Assembly: GCF_000022025.1 (NCBI RefSeq)
Contig: NC_011886.1
Location: 3,327,209-3,391,208, forward strand
Origin: Pseudarthrobacter chlorophenolicus A6
Lineage (GTDB): Bacteria; Actinomycetota; Actinomycetes; Actinomycetales; Micrococcaceae
Direction: 5' to 3'
DNA length: 64,000 nt
The translations under genes were made by a program, and so were the position numbers. A model generated the notes under the pieces. That model was not told the origin of the DNA and searched no databases. It saw only the letters and a program-made list of their open reading frames with translations. This document shows positions 1 to 7,626 of the stretch, piece by piece. How positions within the stretch are numbered: the first letter of the stretch is position 1; each line of letters opens with the position of its first letter.

Positions 1-84
1 GACGCGGCGCTGCAGATACCACATGAGGCCCAGCACCGCACCGAGGGCTACAAGGACGCGCAGCCCCAGGATGAGTGAGTCCAT
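1..84 (-). CDS. fliO: Flagellar biosynthesis protein FliO, N-terminal fragment (cut by window edge)
   Basis: Only the first 28 codons are present, starting with ATG at 84. They encode a short lead and a single hydrophobic segment (LILGLRVLVALGAVLGLMW) followed by Gln-Arg-Arg, which fits the bitopic FliO, an assembly factor for the FliP export gate. The start lies directly after the fliN stop with no gap, so it is the last visible gene of the flbD-motA-motB-fliM-fliN-fliO transcript. The assignment rests on this membrane segment and on the usual fliM-fliN-fliO order; the rest of the gene lies left of the window. Confidence 0.7.
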   Translation of the reverse strand, partial: MDSLILGLRVLVALGAVLGLMWYLQRRV

Positions 85-801
85 CTACCGGAGTCCCTCG
101 GCGGTATCGAGGATGCGGGTGATGCGGACGGCGTAGTCCTGGTCCACCACCACAACCTCGCCGTGGGCGATCAGCCGCCCGTTGAGCAGCACATCCGCGG
201 GGGCGCCGGCGGACCTGTCCAGCTCGATGACCTTGCCCGGTTCCAGGGCCAGGGCATCGCGGACAGACATCCGGGTGCGGCCGATTTCCACGGTGAGGGA
301 CATTTCCACGTTGCTGATGAGGCTTAGCCTGGCTGGCACAGACGCATCGTTGTGGGCCCCGGTCAGCGGCGTGTCATGGACCGTGCCGTGCTGGCGGACG
401 CGGACGGCGAACCAACCCGCGGGCCCGGTTCCGCCGGCCAGCTCAAACACGGCGGTTTCGGGATCGGAGAGCAGTGCGCTGGCATCTTCTTCGCGCAGCT
501 CCCCCAGCACACCGGCACCGAACACGGTGGAGGCGGCTTCCATGGCGGGCCGCAACACATCCGCGGCCGATACCAGGCCGGCGGACGCCCCACCCGCGGC
601 TGCCAGGAAGGACGTGTCCGCCAGGATAAGTGCAAGGTCTGCGGTGACCGCACCCACGAACGCTGCCGTGACGGCCTGCGGGGCGTGGGCGGCGGCGGAG
701 AGTGCCGGGACAATCCCGGCAACCGACAGCACTCCCGGGTGCGGCAGGTGCAGCGCCAGTTGCTGCGCCGAGGATTCGTGCAGGTTCAGGGTGATGGTCA
801 T
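85..801 (-). CDS. fliN: Flagellar motor switch protein FliN, long FliY-like form
   Basis: C-ring protein of 238 residues. The last 75 or so residues (from about LSLISNVEMSLTVEIG to ITRIL) are a typical SpoA/FliN domain that builds the base of the switch with FliM. The first 150 residues are extra compared with a roughly 140-residue FliN and resemble, in length and hydrophobic pattern, the CheC-like domain of Bacillus FliY. The E-x-x-N phosphatase signature of CheC/FliY is not visible in the expected helix (DVLRPAMEAAST), so phosphatase activity is doubtful. ATG at 801 overlaps the fliM stop by four bases, which indicates translational coupling. The SpoA call is firm; the CheC-like relationship is inference. 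Confidence 0.88.
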   Translation of the reverse strand: MTITLNLHESSAQQLALHLPHPGVLSVAGIVPALSAAAHAPQAVTAAFVGAVTADLALILADTSFLAAAGGASAGLVSAADVLRPAMEAASTVFGAGVLGELREEDASALLSDPETAVFELAGGTGPAGWFAVRVRQHGTVHDTPLTGAHNDASVPARLSLISNVEMSLTVEIGRTRMSVRDALALEPGKVIELDRSAGAPADVLLNGRLIAHGEVVVVDQDYAVRITRILDTAEGLR

Positions 802-1694
802 CGCGGGTTCTCCTCGGTGGTGACAATGACGGCAGCGGCGCGCGAACCGTTCCGGGCCGGCGCCGCAGTGGCCAGCCGGGTGCCGTTGACAGTGACGTCG
901 AACGGGCTGTTCTCGGGGTGCGGGAGGGGCAGGACGTCCCCGACGGCGAGTCCCAGGATCTGCGCGGGCGTCACCGACGTACGGGCCAGTTGCACGGCGA
1001 CGTCCACCGGCACCTGGGCCACCTGGGCGCGGACCAGAGCGCCGGCGTCGGCCGTGGGAGCGGTGGGATTCACGGCACCCAGGCCCGGCAGCAGGACGTC
1101 CGCCGGGATGGCCAGGGTGGCGGCGCTGGGCAGCTCGCCCACCTGGACGCTGAAAGTTGCCACGATCATCAGCTCGCCCGGGGCGGCGGCCTGCGCGAAC
1201 TGTGAGTTGTACTGGACCACGTCCATGGCCAGCGGCGCCGCCAGCAGGGAACCCAGGGAGTACTTCAGGTCCTCCAGGCTGTCCTCCACCATGCGGCGTA
1301 CCAGGGCATGCTCGATCTGGGTGAACTTCCGCTCGGGCACATCGGCGTCCCCGGAACCGCCGAGCATCCGGCTGATCCAGGCCAGTGCAGCCGTGGCGGG
1401 GAACTGCAGGACCAGCCGGGATTCGCTGCCATCGATCCTGCAGAGGACCATGGAGGTCACGGACGGCAGGGAGGCGGCGTACTCGTCGTAGCTCTGCATG
1501 CTGAGCTGTTCCAGGGTGGCGGAGGACTTGACGCGGACCTTCGCGGTCAGCTGGGTTCCCCACTGCCGGGCGAAGGTTTCGAAAGCGACTTCCAGGACCC
1601 GGCTGTGCTGCCGGGGCAGGGTGGTGGGCCGGCGGAAGTCGTAGACGTCCACGCTCCGTTGCCGCGGCGCCTGCCGGTCCTCCAGTTCACTCAC
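798..1694 (-). CDS. fliM: Flagellar motor switch protein FliM
   Basis: Protein of 298 residues that links FliG to FliN in the C-ring. It opens with a short polar lead, then VYDFRRPTTLPRQHSRVLE, the conserved start of the FliM middle domain, and ends with a SpoA domain (about 215-285, ALVRAQVAQVPVDVAVQLAR). The N-terminal CheY-P docking motif found in E. coli and Bacillus FliM (LSQDEIDALL type) is missing: only about 17 residues precede the middle domain and none match. It lies 42 bases after motB and overlaps fliN by four bases. FliL, often encoded just before FliM, is absent here. Confidence 0.92.
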   Translation of the reverse strand: MSELEDRQAPRQRSVDVYDFRRPTTLPRQHSRVLEVAFETFARQWGTQLTAKVRVKSSATLEQLSMQSYDEYAASLPSVTSMVLCRIDGSESRLVLQFPATAALAWISRMLGGSGDADVPERKFTQIEHALVRRMVEDSLEDLKYSLGSLLAAPLAMDVVQYNSQFAQAAAPGELMIVATFSVQVGELPSAATLAIPADVLLPGLGAVNPTAPTADAGALVRAQVAQVPVDVAVQLARTSVTPAQILGLAVGDVLPLPHPENSPFDVTVNGTRLATAAPARNGSRAAAVIVTTEENPR

Positions 1695-1702
1695 GGGTGC
1701 AA

Positions 1703-1729
1703 CTATCGGCAGCGGCTGTCCCGGCGTAA
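1703..1729 (-). promoter_or_regulatory. Possible sigma-28-like promoter directly before fliM
   Basis: Read on the minus strand this is TTAC, 15 bases, GCCGATAG. The -10 half equals that of the other flagellar promoters of the window, while the -35 half differs by one base from TAAC. The -10 end lies only 9 bases before the fliM ATG, so a transcript from here would be nearly leaderless. It may be fortuitous. Confidence 0.35.
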
Positions 1730-1736
1730 GCAGCTG

Positions 1737-2537
1737 TCAGGGCTGGCGTGTTGCCTCAATGTCAACCGCTTGCGGAATGAGGTCGCGGATGGCCTCGGCC
1801 TTGTCCGACAGCACCACCACATCCACGCGCCGGTTCAGTTCCATGAGCTCTTCGGTGGAGTCGTCGTTGACCTGGCGCGCGGAGCCAAAGGCCACCGCAC
1901 CGATCCGGCCAGGAGCTACTCCCCCGCGGTCCACGAGGTAGCGAAGCACGTTGACCGACCGCGCGGAGGACAGTTCCCACGTGGAAGGGAATGCTGTGAT
2001 GCCGTTGGCCGCGTGGCCCTCCACCATGATCTCCAGCCCGGCCGGGGCCAGGGTGGGACTGATGGTGTCCAGGACCTGGCTGGCGCGCCGGGTGAGTTCG
2101 GGGCGGTCCGGGAGGAAGAAGGCCTGCGAGCCCACCAGCTTCACTGTCAGCCCGCGTTCGCTGATCTGGAATTCGACGTTGGAATCGAGCTGTTGCGCCT
2201 TCAACGCCGTTTCCATCTGCTGCTGCAGCGCGGTGAGCTTGTCCACTTCCTTGATGGCGAGGTCCAGGGAGGAGAACGCTTCGGCGTCTTTGTTCACTTG
2301 GTCAGGTGGCACCACCGTCCCGCTGGCGGTGTCCGCGGTCTGGCTGGCCACGGCACCGAATCCCGTGGCCAAGGAATTGCGGAGCTTGTCGAACTTGGCC
2401 TGGTCCACGGTGGACATGGCGAACAGGACGATGAACATGCACATCAGCACGGTGACCATGTCCATGTAGGAGGCCATCCAGCGTTCGTCGACGTGTTCTT
2501 CCTCCGGTTCGTGGCCCCCGCGGCGGCGCCTTTTCAA
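1737..2537 (-). CDS. motB: Flagellar motor stator protein MotB
   Basis: Protein of 266 residues that anchors the stator to peptidoglycan and carries the ion-binding residue. After a basic, then acidic lead, one membrane segment starts at about residue 24 (YMDMVTVLMCMFIVLFAMS); Asp26 is the expected ion-binding aspartate. A plug/linker region and an OmpA-like domain follow (about 155-250), with EGHAA, WELSSARSVNVLRYL and NRRVDVVV as peptidoglycan-binding landmarks. ATG overlaps the motA stop by four bases. Proton coupling is the default inference; the ion was not determined. Confidence 0.95.
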   Translation of the reverse strand: MKRRRRGGHEPEEEHVDERWMASYMDMVTVLMCMFIVLFAMSTVDQAKFDKLRNSLATGFGAVASQTADTASGTVVPPDQVNKDAEAFSSLDLAIKEVDKLTALQQQMETALKAQQLDSNVEFQISERGLTVKLVGSQAFFLPDRPELTRRASQVLDTISPTLAPAGLEIMVEGHAANGITAFPSTWELSSARSVNVLRYLVDRGGVAPGRIGAVAFGSARQVNDDSTEELMELNRRVDVVVLSDKAEAIRDLIPQAVDIEATRQP

Positions 2538-3364
2538 GCGGCCCGGCCCAGGTCAGCGAGCCCTTCCGTGGCCTGCTCCTTGCCCTTACCTTTACCCTTG
2601 CCACCGGACTTGCCGAGCTGGTTGGCCGGGACCATCGCCCGGAGCCGCTCAGCCAGCAGCAGCGGCTGCGTGCCGTTCTGCACGGCCAGCATGCCCTCCA
2701 TCAGCAAGGTCATCTGTTCGATTTCCAGGTCCGAGAGGCGCTTGAGCCGGGAACTGAACGGCAGCCACAGGAAGTTCGCGGACACCAGGCCCCACAGGGT
2801 TGCCACGAAGGCGGTGGCGATCATTGGCCCGAGGTGGTCCGGTGTGGACAGATTTTCAAGGACATGGGTCAGGGACACTACGGTGCCGATGATGCCGATG
2901 GTGGGGGCGTAGCCGCCCAGGCTGGCGAAGAACTTGCTGGAGATCCGGTCGCGGCGCATCTTGGTGTCGATCTCATCTTCCATGAGCGTGCGCAGCTCGT
3001 CGGCGTCCGTGCCGTCGGCGATGTTCTGCAGCGCCCGGGACACGAACGGGTCCTTCGCCGTGCCGGCTTCATCCTCCAGTGCCAGAAGCCCTTCGCTGCG
3101 GGCTTTCTCTGCGTATCCCACCAGGAGTTCGATGCTGTCCTGCGGCTTGGCCGGCTTGGCCACGAACGCCCTGGGCAGGTCCTTGAAGGCCTGGATGACA
3201 TCACGGAGGGTGTTGCCCGCCAGTCCAACGGCCAGGGTGGCGCCGAAGACGAGGACCATGGGGGCAGGCAGCAGCAGCGCTTCGACGTGGGCCCCCTCCA
3301 GGGTGACCATGACGTAGACGGACCCGAAGGCCAGGAAGAGTCCAATGATTGTTGCGGGATCCAT
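2534..3364 (-). CDS. motA: Flagellar motor stator protein MotA
   Basis: Protein of 276 residues that forms the stator channel with MotB. The N-terminus MDPATIIGLFLAFGSVYVMV and four hydrophobic segments fit MotA, as does the conserved PTIGIIGTVVSLTHVLENL stretch (about 165-185), which carries one of the two essential prolines. A charged cytoplasmic loop between the second and third membrane segments is where FliG would dock. The C-terminal tail is Lys/Gly-rich (GKSGGKGKGKGKEQ). It starts 3 bases after flbD and overlaps motB. Confidence 0.95.
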   Translation of the reverse strand: MDPATIIGLFLAFGSVYVMVTLEGAHVEALLLPAPMVLVFGATLAVGLAGNTLRDVIQAFKDLPRAFVAKPAKPQDSIELLVGYAEKARSEGLLALEDEAGTAKDPFVSRALQNIADGTDADELRTLMEDEIDTKMRRDRISSKFFASLGGYAPTIGIIGTVVSLTHVLENLSTPDHLGPMIATAFVATLWGLVSANFLWLPFSSRLKRLSDLEIEQMTLLMEGMLAVQNGTQPLLLAERLRAMVPANQLGKSGGKGKGKGKEQATEGLADLGRAA

Positions 3365-3367
3365 GGG

Positions 3368-3613
3368 TTACTCCTCGGGTGTCCGGACAATGCTGAGCGG
3401 GTGCCCGGTGGCGGGTGGCAGGTCCCGTGCCCGTCGGAGAACATAGGCCCGGTAGTCCGCGATGAGCTCTACCACCTCGCTGAGGCTTTCCAGCACCACA
3501 TACGTGGCGCCGTCGAGCGTGACCAGATGCGTGTCCGGGCTTTCGTGGATCCGTTCGATGACGTCCGGATTTACCGCGAAGCGGGTGCCGTTGAGGCGGG
3601 TGACAACGATCAT
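3368..3613 (-). CDS. flbD: Flagellar FlbD family protein (SwrD-like)
   Basis: Small 81-residue protein beginning MIVVTRLNGTRFAVNPDVIE, the hallmark of the FlbD/SwrD family (distinct from the Caulobacter regulator also called FlbD). In Bacillus the homologue raises motor torque through the stator, in line with its place directly before motA. The C-terminal 25 residues after VVELIADYRAYV are a basic, proline-containing extension. It is the first gene of its transcript and has a sigma-28-like promoter 44 bases upstream. Confidence 0.88.
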   Translation of the reverse strand: MIVVTRLNGTRFAVNPDVIERIHESPDTHLVTLDGATYVVLESLSEVVELIADYRAYVLRRARDLPPATGHPLSIVRTPEE

Positions 3614-3656
3614 GGGCCGTTTCTGCTCTGTCCGGGGTGGGGGTGTTCCCTCCCTA

Positions 3657-3683
3657 CTGTCGGCCGGCGCGGCTTTCCGGTTA
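3657..3683 (-). promoter_or_regulatory. Sigma-28-like promoter of flbD-motA-motB-fliM-fliN-fliO
   Basis: On the minus strand: TAAC at 3683-3680, 15 bases, then GCCGACAG at 3664-3657. This matches the sigma-28/SigD layout (TAAA, 15 bases, GCCGATAA) with the same spacing as the flgB, fliC and flgN sites. The -10 end is 44 bases before the flbD ATG. Confidence 0.65.
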
Positions 3684-3699
3684 GCACCCCCTTATCGAC

Positions 3700-3747
3700 T
3701 GCTCCGTAGCTGCCGTTCTGGCGGCTCAAAACGGCAGTTACGGAGCA
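3700..3747. repeat. Long intergenic hairpin, type A (terminator-like), after flgE
   Basis: An 18-base inverted repeat (left arm TGCTCCGTAGCTGCCGTT at 3700-3717, right arm 3730-3747) pairs with a single mismatch around the 12-base loop CTGGCGGCTCAA. It sits 30 bases downstream of the flgE stop and just upstream of the flbD promoter, so it can separate the two transcripts. The loop and its GTT/AAC flanks closely resemble those of the hairpin at 28435-28500. Confidence 0.75.
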
Positions 3748-3776
3748 ATGGATGAGGGGTCAGGGCGCCGTCGTGG

Positions 3777-4949
3777 CTAGCGCTTCAGGTTAGACAGCTC
3801 CTGCAGCACTTCGTCCGAGGTGGTGATGATGCGCGCGTTCGCCTGGAATCCCCGCTGGGCAACGATCAGGTTGGTGAATTCCTGGGAGAGGTCCACGTTG
3901 GACATCTCCAGCGATCCCGTGGCCAGGGTGCCCATGCCTGCCTGCCCCGGCGTTCCCACCTGGGCCGCTCCCGAGTTTCCGGTGGCAACGTAGCTGGAGC
4001 CGCCGGCTTTCTCCAGTCCGCCGGGGTTGGCGAACCGGGCCAGAGCCACGCGCGCAAGCACCTCCCGGCTGCCGTTGCTGAAAGAGCCCACCAGGGAACC
4101 GTCGGCAGCCAGGGTGTAGGACTCCAGCTTGCCGGCCTCGGAACCGTTCCGGGTGCCCACGGTCAGCGTGCTCATCCCCGCGTAACCGGTGACCGCAGCC
4201 AGGTCCACGGTGATGCCGCCAACGGCCATGGTTCCGCCGGAGGTGAGGGCACCGTTCTGAAAGGTCATGGCGGACGTCCCCGTGGCGCCGTTGGCGTCCG
4301 CGCCCGCCACGTCCCAGCCGGCGCCCGTACTGCTGAAGGTCAGGTTGAGTGTGCGCGCGGCACCGTCGGCGTTGAACACCTTCACCTGGCGTTCGACGAC
4401 GGTCCCCACCGCCGCGTCGGAGGGCAGGTTGCCTTCCAAAGAGGTCCGGGTAGTGGCCGTGGCCGGGGAGGTTGTGTTGGGCGAGAGCACGATGTTGCCC
4501 AACGGGCCGCCCGTGTTGAGCACCCCGTTGGCCGCTGTCCAGCCCTGCAGGATGCCGCCGTCCGGGCTGACCAGGCGGCCCTCGCTGTCCGGTTCGAAAG
4601 CTCCGGCGCGGGTGTAGAAGTTCTGGGCACCCTTACCCGTGATGAAGAAGCCGTCGCCGGAGATCATCATGTCCGAGCCGCGCCCGGTGCTCTGCGCCGA
4701 GCCCTGGCCGAAGTTGGTGCTGATGCCCGCCACCCGCACGCCAAGGCCGATCTGGGCAGGGTTGGATCCCGCGGCGCCATCCTGTCCGGCGGCGGCTGCC
4801 TGCGTCATCTGCGAGAGCGTGTCCTGGAACTGGGTTGCGGACGCCTTGAATCCGGTGGTGTTCACGTTGGCAATGTTGTTGCCGGTGACGTCAAGCATGG
4901 TCTGGTGGGCGCGGAGTCCGGAGATGCCGGAGTACAGGGAACGCAACAT
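3777..4949 (-). CDS. flgE: Flagellar hook protein FlgE
   Basis: Subunit of the flagellar hook, 390 residues. The N-terminus has the rod/hook D0 motif (LYSGISGLRAHQTMLDVTGN, then NIANVNTTGFK) and the C-terminus the matching helix (SNVDLSQEFTNLIVAQRGFQ, ending in QELSNLKR). Between them are the FlgE-type DMMISGDGFFI and FYTRAGAFEPDSEGRLVSPDG segments and a Thr/Gly/Ala-rich surface domain. It follows flgD after 47 bases and ends the flgB transcript at the hairpin 3700-3747. Length and the hook-scaffold neighbour favour FlgE over FlgG; no separate distal-rod flgF/flgG gene is seen in the window. Confidence 0.93.
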   Translation of the reverse strand: MLRSLYSGISGLRAHQTMLDVTGNNIANVNTTGFKASATQFQDTLSQMTQAAAAGQDGAAGSNPAQIGLGVRVAGISTNFGQGSAQSTGRGSDMMISGDGFFITGKGAQNFYTRAGAFEPDSEGRLVSPDGGILQGWTAANGVLNTGGPLGNIVLSPNTTSPATATTRTSLEGNLPSDAAVGTVVERQVKVFNADGAARTLNLTFSSTGAGWDVAGADANGATGTSAMTFQNGALTSGGTMAVGGITVDLAAVTGYAGMSTLTVGTRNGSEAGKLESYTLAADGSLVGSFSNGSREVLARVALARFANPGGLEKAGGSSYVATGNSGAAQVGTPGQAGMGTLATGSLEMSNVDLSQEFTNLIVAQRGFQANARIITTSDEVLQELSNLKR

Positions 4950-4996
4950 GGGCGGGCCTTTCGTGGGACGGGGTGGAGGTTTGGGGGTGCGGGGTT

Positions 4997-5413
4997 TTAC
5001 GTGCTGGCCGGGACGCTGATCCCGGAGATTGAGTCGAGCGGTACTTTGCTGTTGCCCACGGTCACCACGGGCACGCCGGTGGTGAAGGAGACCGCGCTGG
5101 CTATCCCGGAGCCGGCGGTTCCGTCAGGCAGGGTGTACGCCACCTCGGAACCGACGATCTGCGCCGCCGCGGTGCGCATCTGGAGCGAGAAACTCTCCTT
5201 GGCGCCGGTGGAGAGCTCGGTCATTTTCTCCATCATGGACAGCTGTACGGACTGCGCCATCATCTGGTTGGTGTCCATCGGGGCGCCCGGATCCTGGTAC
5301 TTGAGCTGCGTGACCAGCAGCTTCATGAAGGTGTCCGAGTCCAGGGACTGCACCGGCTGGCGCGCCGCGTTTCCGGTCTGCAGGGTGGCGGCGCCGACGG
5401 GTTGGACGGTCAT
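4997..5413 (-). CDS. flgD: Hook-capping scaffold protein FlgD, short form
   Basis: Hook cap that guides FlgE polymerisation, 138 residues. The diagnostic block FMKLLVTQLKYQDPGAPMDT followed by NQMMAQSVQLSMMEKMTELS lies at about 29-68. After it only about 70 residues remain, so the C-terminal beta domain of the longer E. coli type is reduced, as in Bacillus. It sits between fliK (hook-length control) and flgE, as expected for a hook module. Confidence 0.93.
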   Translation of the reverse strand: MTVQPVGAATLQTGNAARQPVQSLDSDTFMKLLVTQLKYQDPGAPMDTNQMMAQSVQLSMMEKMTELSTGAKESFSLQMRTAAAQIVGSEVAYTLPDGTAGSGIASAVSFTTGVPVVTVGNSKVPLDSISGISVPAST

Positions 5414-5438
5414 GGGTGGCTCTCCTTCGGGGTTGTTC

Positions 5439-6545
5439 TCATGCCAGGATGTCCAGGCTTCCGGCGCCGTCTACGGGAAGTACGACGGCGGCGCGCGCCG
5501 GGACCGCGGCAGCGGTCACGGCGGGTGCCGGGGCGGTTTGTGGCGGTCCCGGGTGCCCGCGGGTTCCGGGGTGCCCGCTGTGCCCATTGGCGTCCCGGCC
5601 GGGCGGTGCTTCGTGGTCGGACAGGTCCAGGCTGGCGCCCAGGCCGGACCCTGTGAGCCCGGATTCGGTGAGGCTGCGGCGGAGTTCGGGCAGGATGGTC
5701 CGGAGCGCGTCCCGGCCGGCATCCCCGGGGGCGAACAGTTCGATCCGCACGCCCGCGCCGTCTATGTGGGCGCGGACGGTGACAGGACCCAGGTCCTCGG
5801 GCGTAACTTTCAGGGTCACCACATGCTGCCCTGGACCCGCCGCCGCCAGGGAAAACAACGGGCCGGCCAGCTGCGGCGCCAGTGAGCCCGCGGCGAACCC
5901 GGGAGCAGCGCTGGGCGGGCTGAAGGGTGCAGCGGGCTGGGCAGTCTGAACCGCAGGCGCGAGCTGGATGGCCGGCGTCGCAGCGACCGTGCCCTGGCCG
6001 GAAAGGGAAAGCTGGGGCTGGGACGGTTCCAGGGATTGCTGCCGGACCTGCGCTGTTACCGACCGGCTCGACGCCGGGTGTTCGGCAACCGGCGAGGAGC
6101 TGGCCTGGGTGCCGGGCACCGCGAGTCCGAGTTGATCTCCGGCCACGGGCTGCAGTTCCCGGCCTGGCGCGGCGAGGGCGGGCTGCGCCTGAGCGGAACC
6201 GACGGACGGGGCGGGCGCCAAGGCCGCTGCCGGAGTCTCCGGTTGTTGAACAGCGGCCCCGCTCCCGGGCGGCAGGACCTGGTTCTGGCCCGGCACCACC
6301 AGTGCCGGCACCACCAGTGCGGGCATCACCCCCACCGCACCGGCCGAAAGGTCCGGCTGCGCACCCGTGGTGGTGTCGCCGTCGTCGGACGCGTTTCTGC
6401 CCGGGCCGTGGCTGTCGTCGCCGCCCGCTGGCAGTGCGAGGACCTCCTGCAGCGCGGCACCAAACGATGCCCCGGCGTCGGCGTTCCCGCCCGGAACCGG
6501 CGCTGGCCCCGCCGCGGGAGCAGCTGCCAGGAGCGGCACGGGCAT
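5439..6545 (-). CDS. fliK: Flagellar hook-length control protein FliK
   Basis: Secreted molecular ruler and export-specificity switch, 368 residues. The first 230 residues are Ala/Pro/Gln-rich and probably disordered; the C-terminal part carries the Flg_hook domain (HVVTLKVTPEDLGPVTVRAH, then VRIELFAPGDAGRDALRTIL and ELRRSLTESGL). The ATG at 6545 overlaps the TGA of the NlpC/P60 gene as TGATG, which fixes the start and argues for coupled translation. The N-terminal sequence is poorly conserved in this family. Confidence 0.88.
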   Translation of the reverse strand: MPVPLLAAAPAAGPAPVPGGNADAGASFGAALQEVLALPAGGDDSHGPGRNASDDGDTTTGAQPDLSAGAVGVMPALVVPALVVPGQNQVLPPGSGAAVQQPETPAAALAPAPSVGSAQAQPALAAPGRELQPVAGDQLGLAVPGTQASSSPVAEHPASSRSVTAQVRQQSLEPSQPQLSLSGQGTVAATPAIQLAPAVQTAQPAAPFSPPSAAPGFAAGSLAPQLAGPLFSLAAAGPGQHVVTLKVTPEDLGPVTVRAHIDGAGVRIELFAPGDAGRDALRTILPELRRSLTESGLTGSGLGASLDLSDHEAPPGRDANGHSGHPGTRGHPGPPQTAPAPAVTAAAVPARAAVVLPVDGAGSLDILA

Positions 6546-7195
6546 CACGATGCCCCCGCTGCCGGAACAATCCTGCGGATGGCGGTCAGGTTGGACTGCT
6601 GTTCCCAGGCGTCGCGGATCTGGATGGTCTGGCCGGGGACTGGTGCGTCGATGGCTTTGCCGTTGCCCAGGTAGATGGAGATGTGTTCGCCGCCGAAGCT
6701 CACCAGCAGGTCTCCGGGTTTGGCCTCGGCCAGCGACGCCACGGGCGTTCCCACCTTCATTTGGTCGCTGACCACCCGCGGAAGCTCCACGCCGAGGTCC
6801 TTGAACACGCGCTGGACGAACCCGGAGCAGTCCATGCCGGTGGCCGGGTTGGTGCCGCCCCACACGTACGGGACGCCGATGTATTTCTTGGCCGTGGCCG
6901 CCACGTCGGTGCCCGTCGCCGATCCGGCCTGCACCGGTGAGGCCGGGATGCCCGCGCCAAGGCCGGCAACGCCGGAAAGTGTCCCGGCGCCGGTGAGCGC
7001 GGTGAGGCCGTCGGCAGCCAGCGAGGAACCCGCTGAGGTCCCGCCGGCGGCAGCTGCCAGGGCGGTTTCAAAGGCGGCGGCGTTGGCGGCCGCGGCGGGT
7101 ACAGCGCTGCTTTTCTGTGCCCTGATGGGCGTGGACAGCTGCTCGATCATGGACTCAATGGTCCCGATCCGGCCGATGATGTCGGTCATGCTCAT
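6545..7195 (-). CDS. NlpC/P60 peptidoglycan hydrolase inside the flagellar operon
   Basis: Protein of 216 residues with an N-terminal helical part (MTDIIGRIGTIESMIEQLS), an Ala/Gly-rich linker (about 28-95) and a C-terminal NlpC/P60 domain (about 98-210). The catalytic pair is visible: Cys123 in GMDCSGFVQ and His171 in GGEHISIYLG; the third polar residue is probably Asp183 in AIDAP. No Sec signal peptide is evident, so export through the flagellar apparatus is plausible. By position between fliJ and fliK it may open the peptidoglycan for the rod, a job done by the muramidase part of FlgJ in proteobacteria. The enzyme class is firm; the flagellar role is inferred from context. Confidence 0.85.
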   Translation of the reverse strand: MSMTDIIGRIGTIESMIEQLSTPIRAQKSSAVPAAAANAAAFETALAAAAGGTSAGSSLAADGLTALTGAGTLSGVAGLGAGIPASPVQAGSATGTDVAATAKKYIGVPYVWGGTNPATGMDCSGFVQRVFKDLGVELPRVVSDQMKVGTPVASLAEAKPGDLLVSFGGEHISIYLGNGKAIDAPVPGQTIQIRDAWEQQSNLTAIRRIVPAAGAS

Positions 7196-7626
7196 GGCGA
7201 GGCCTCCCCTGCGGTGCGGTGCCAGGCGGTGCAGGCAATTTCGTCGAGGGCGCCCTGCTCGGCTAACAGATCGGCGGCGGCGCGCTCGGCGTGGTGCCTG
7301 CCCTCCAGTTTTTCCAGGCCGACGGCGCTGCGCCGCGCCTGCGTGTAATCTGCCCGGGCCTCGGCGAGCTGTTCGTCCGCCGCGGCGGCGAGCGCGTCCA
7401 GGTCCGCGAGCATGCTCTGCGATGAAGCACGGGCAGCGGCGATTGCCAGCAGGCTCGCTGAACTTGCGGCGGTGGCACCGGATTCCCCCAGTTCGGTCCG
7501 CGCAGCGGCACGGCGGTCACCCGCTGTACGGGACCGTGAAGCGGCCCGCGACATCCCGGCGGCTGCCTGGTCTTCCTGCAGCTTGCGCAGGCGGAGGAGC
7601 CCGGCGAGGGGAAAGTGGCGGTTCAT
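7192..7626 (-). CDS. fliJ: Flagellar export chaperone/stalk protein FliJ
   Basis: Protein of 144 residues, starting MNRHFPLAGLLRLRKLQED, the usual FliJ opening (F-x-L-x-x-L-L-x-x-R). The rest is alanine-rich and predicted almost fully helical coiled coil, in keeping with the FliJ stalk that enters the FliI hexamer and contacts FlhA. It overlaps fliI by four bases upstream and the NlpC/P60 gene by four bases downstream. The family diverges strongly, so position directly after fliI carries much of the weight. Confidence 0.82.
   Translation of the reverse strand: MNRHFPLAGLLRLRKLQEDQAAAGMSRAASRSRTAGDRRAAARTELGESGATAASSASLLAIAAARASSQSMLADLDALAAAADEQLAEARADYTQARRSAVGLEKLEGRHHAERAAADLLAEQGALDEIACTAWHRTAGEASP

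Noticed and set aside
1308..2912. Long open frame on the plus strand opposite fliM, motB and motA
   Set aside because: It runs antisense across three well-recognised genes, has no domain or ribosome-binding site, and results from high GC content; many similar long frames (for example opposite oligopeptidase B and the siderophore permease) were dropped for the same reason.
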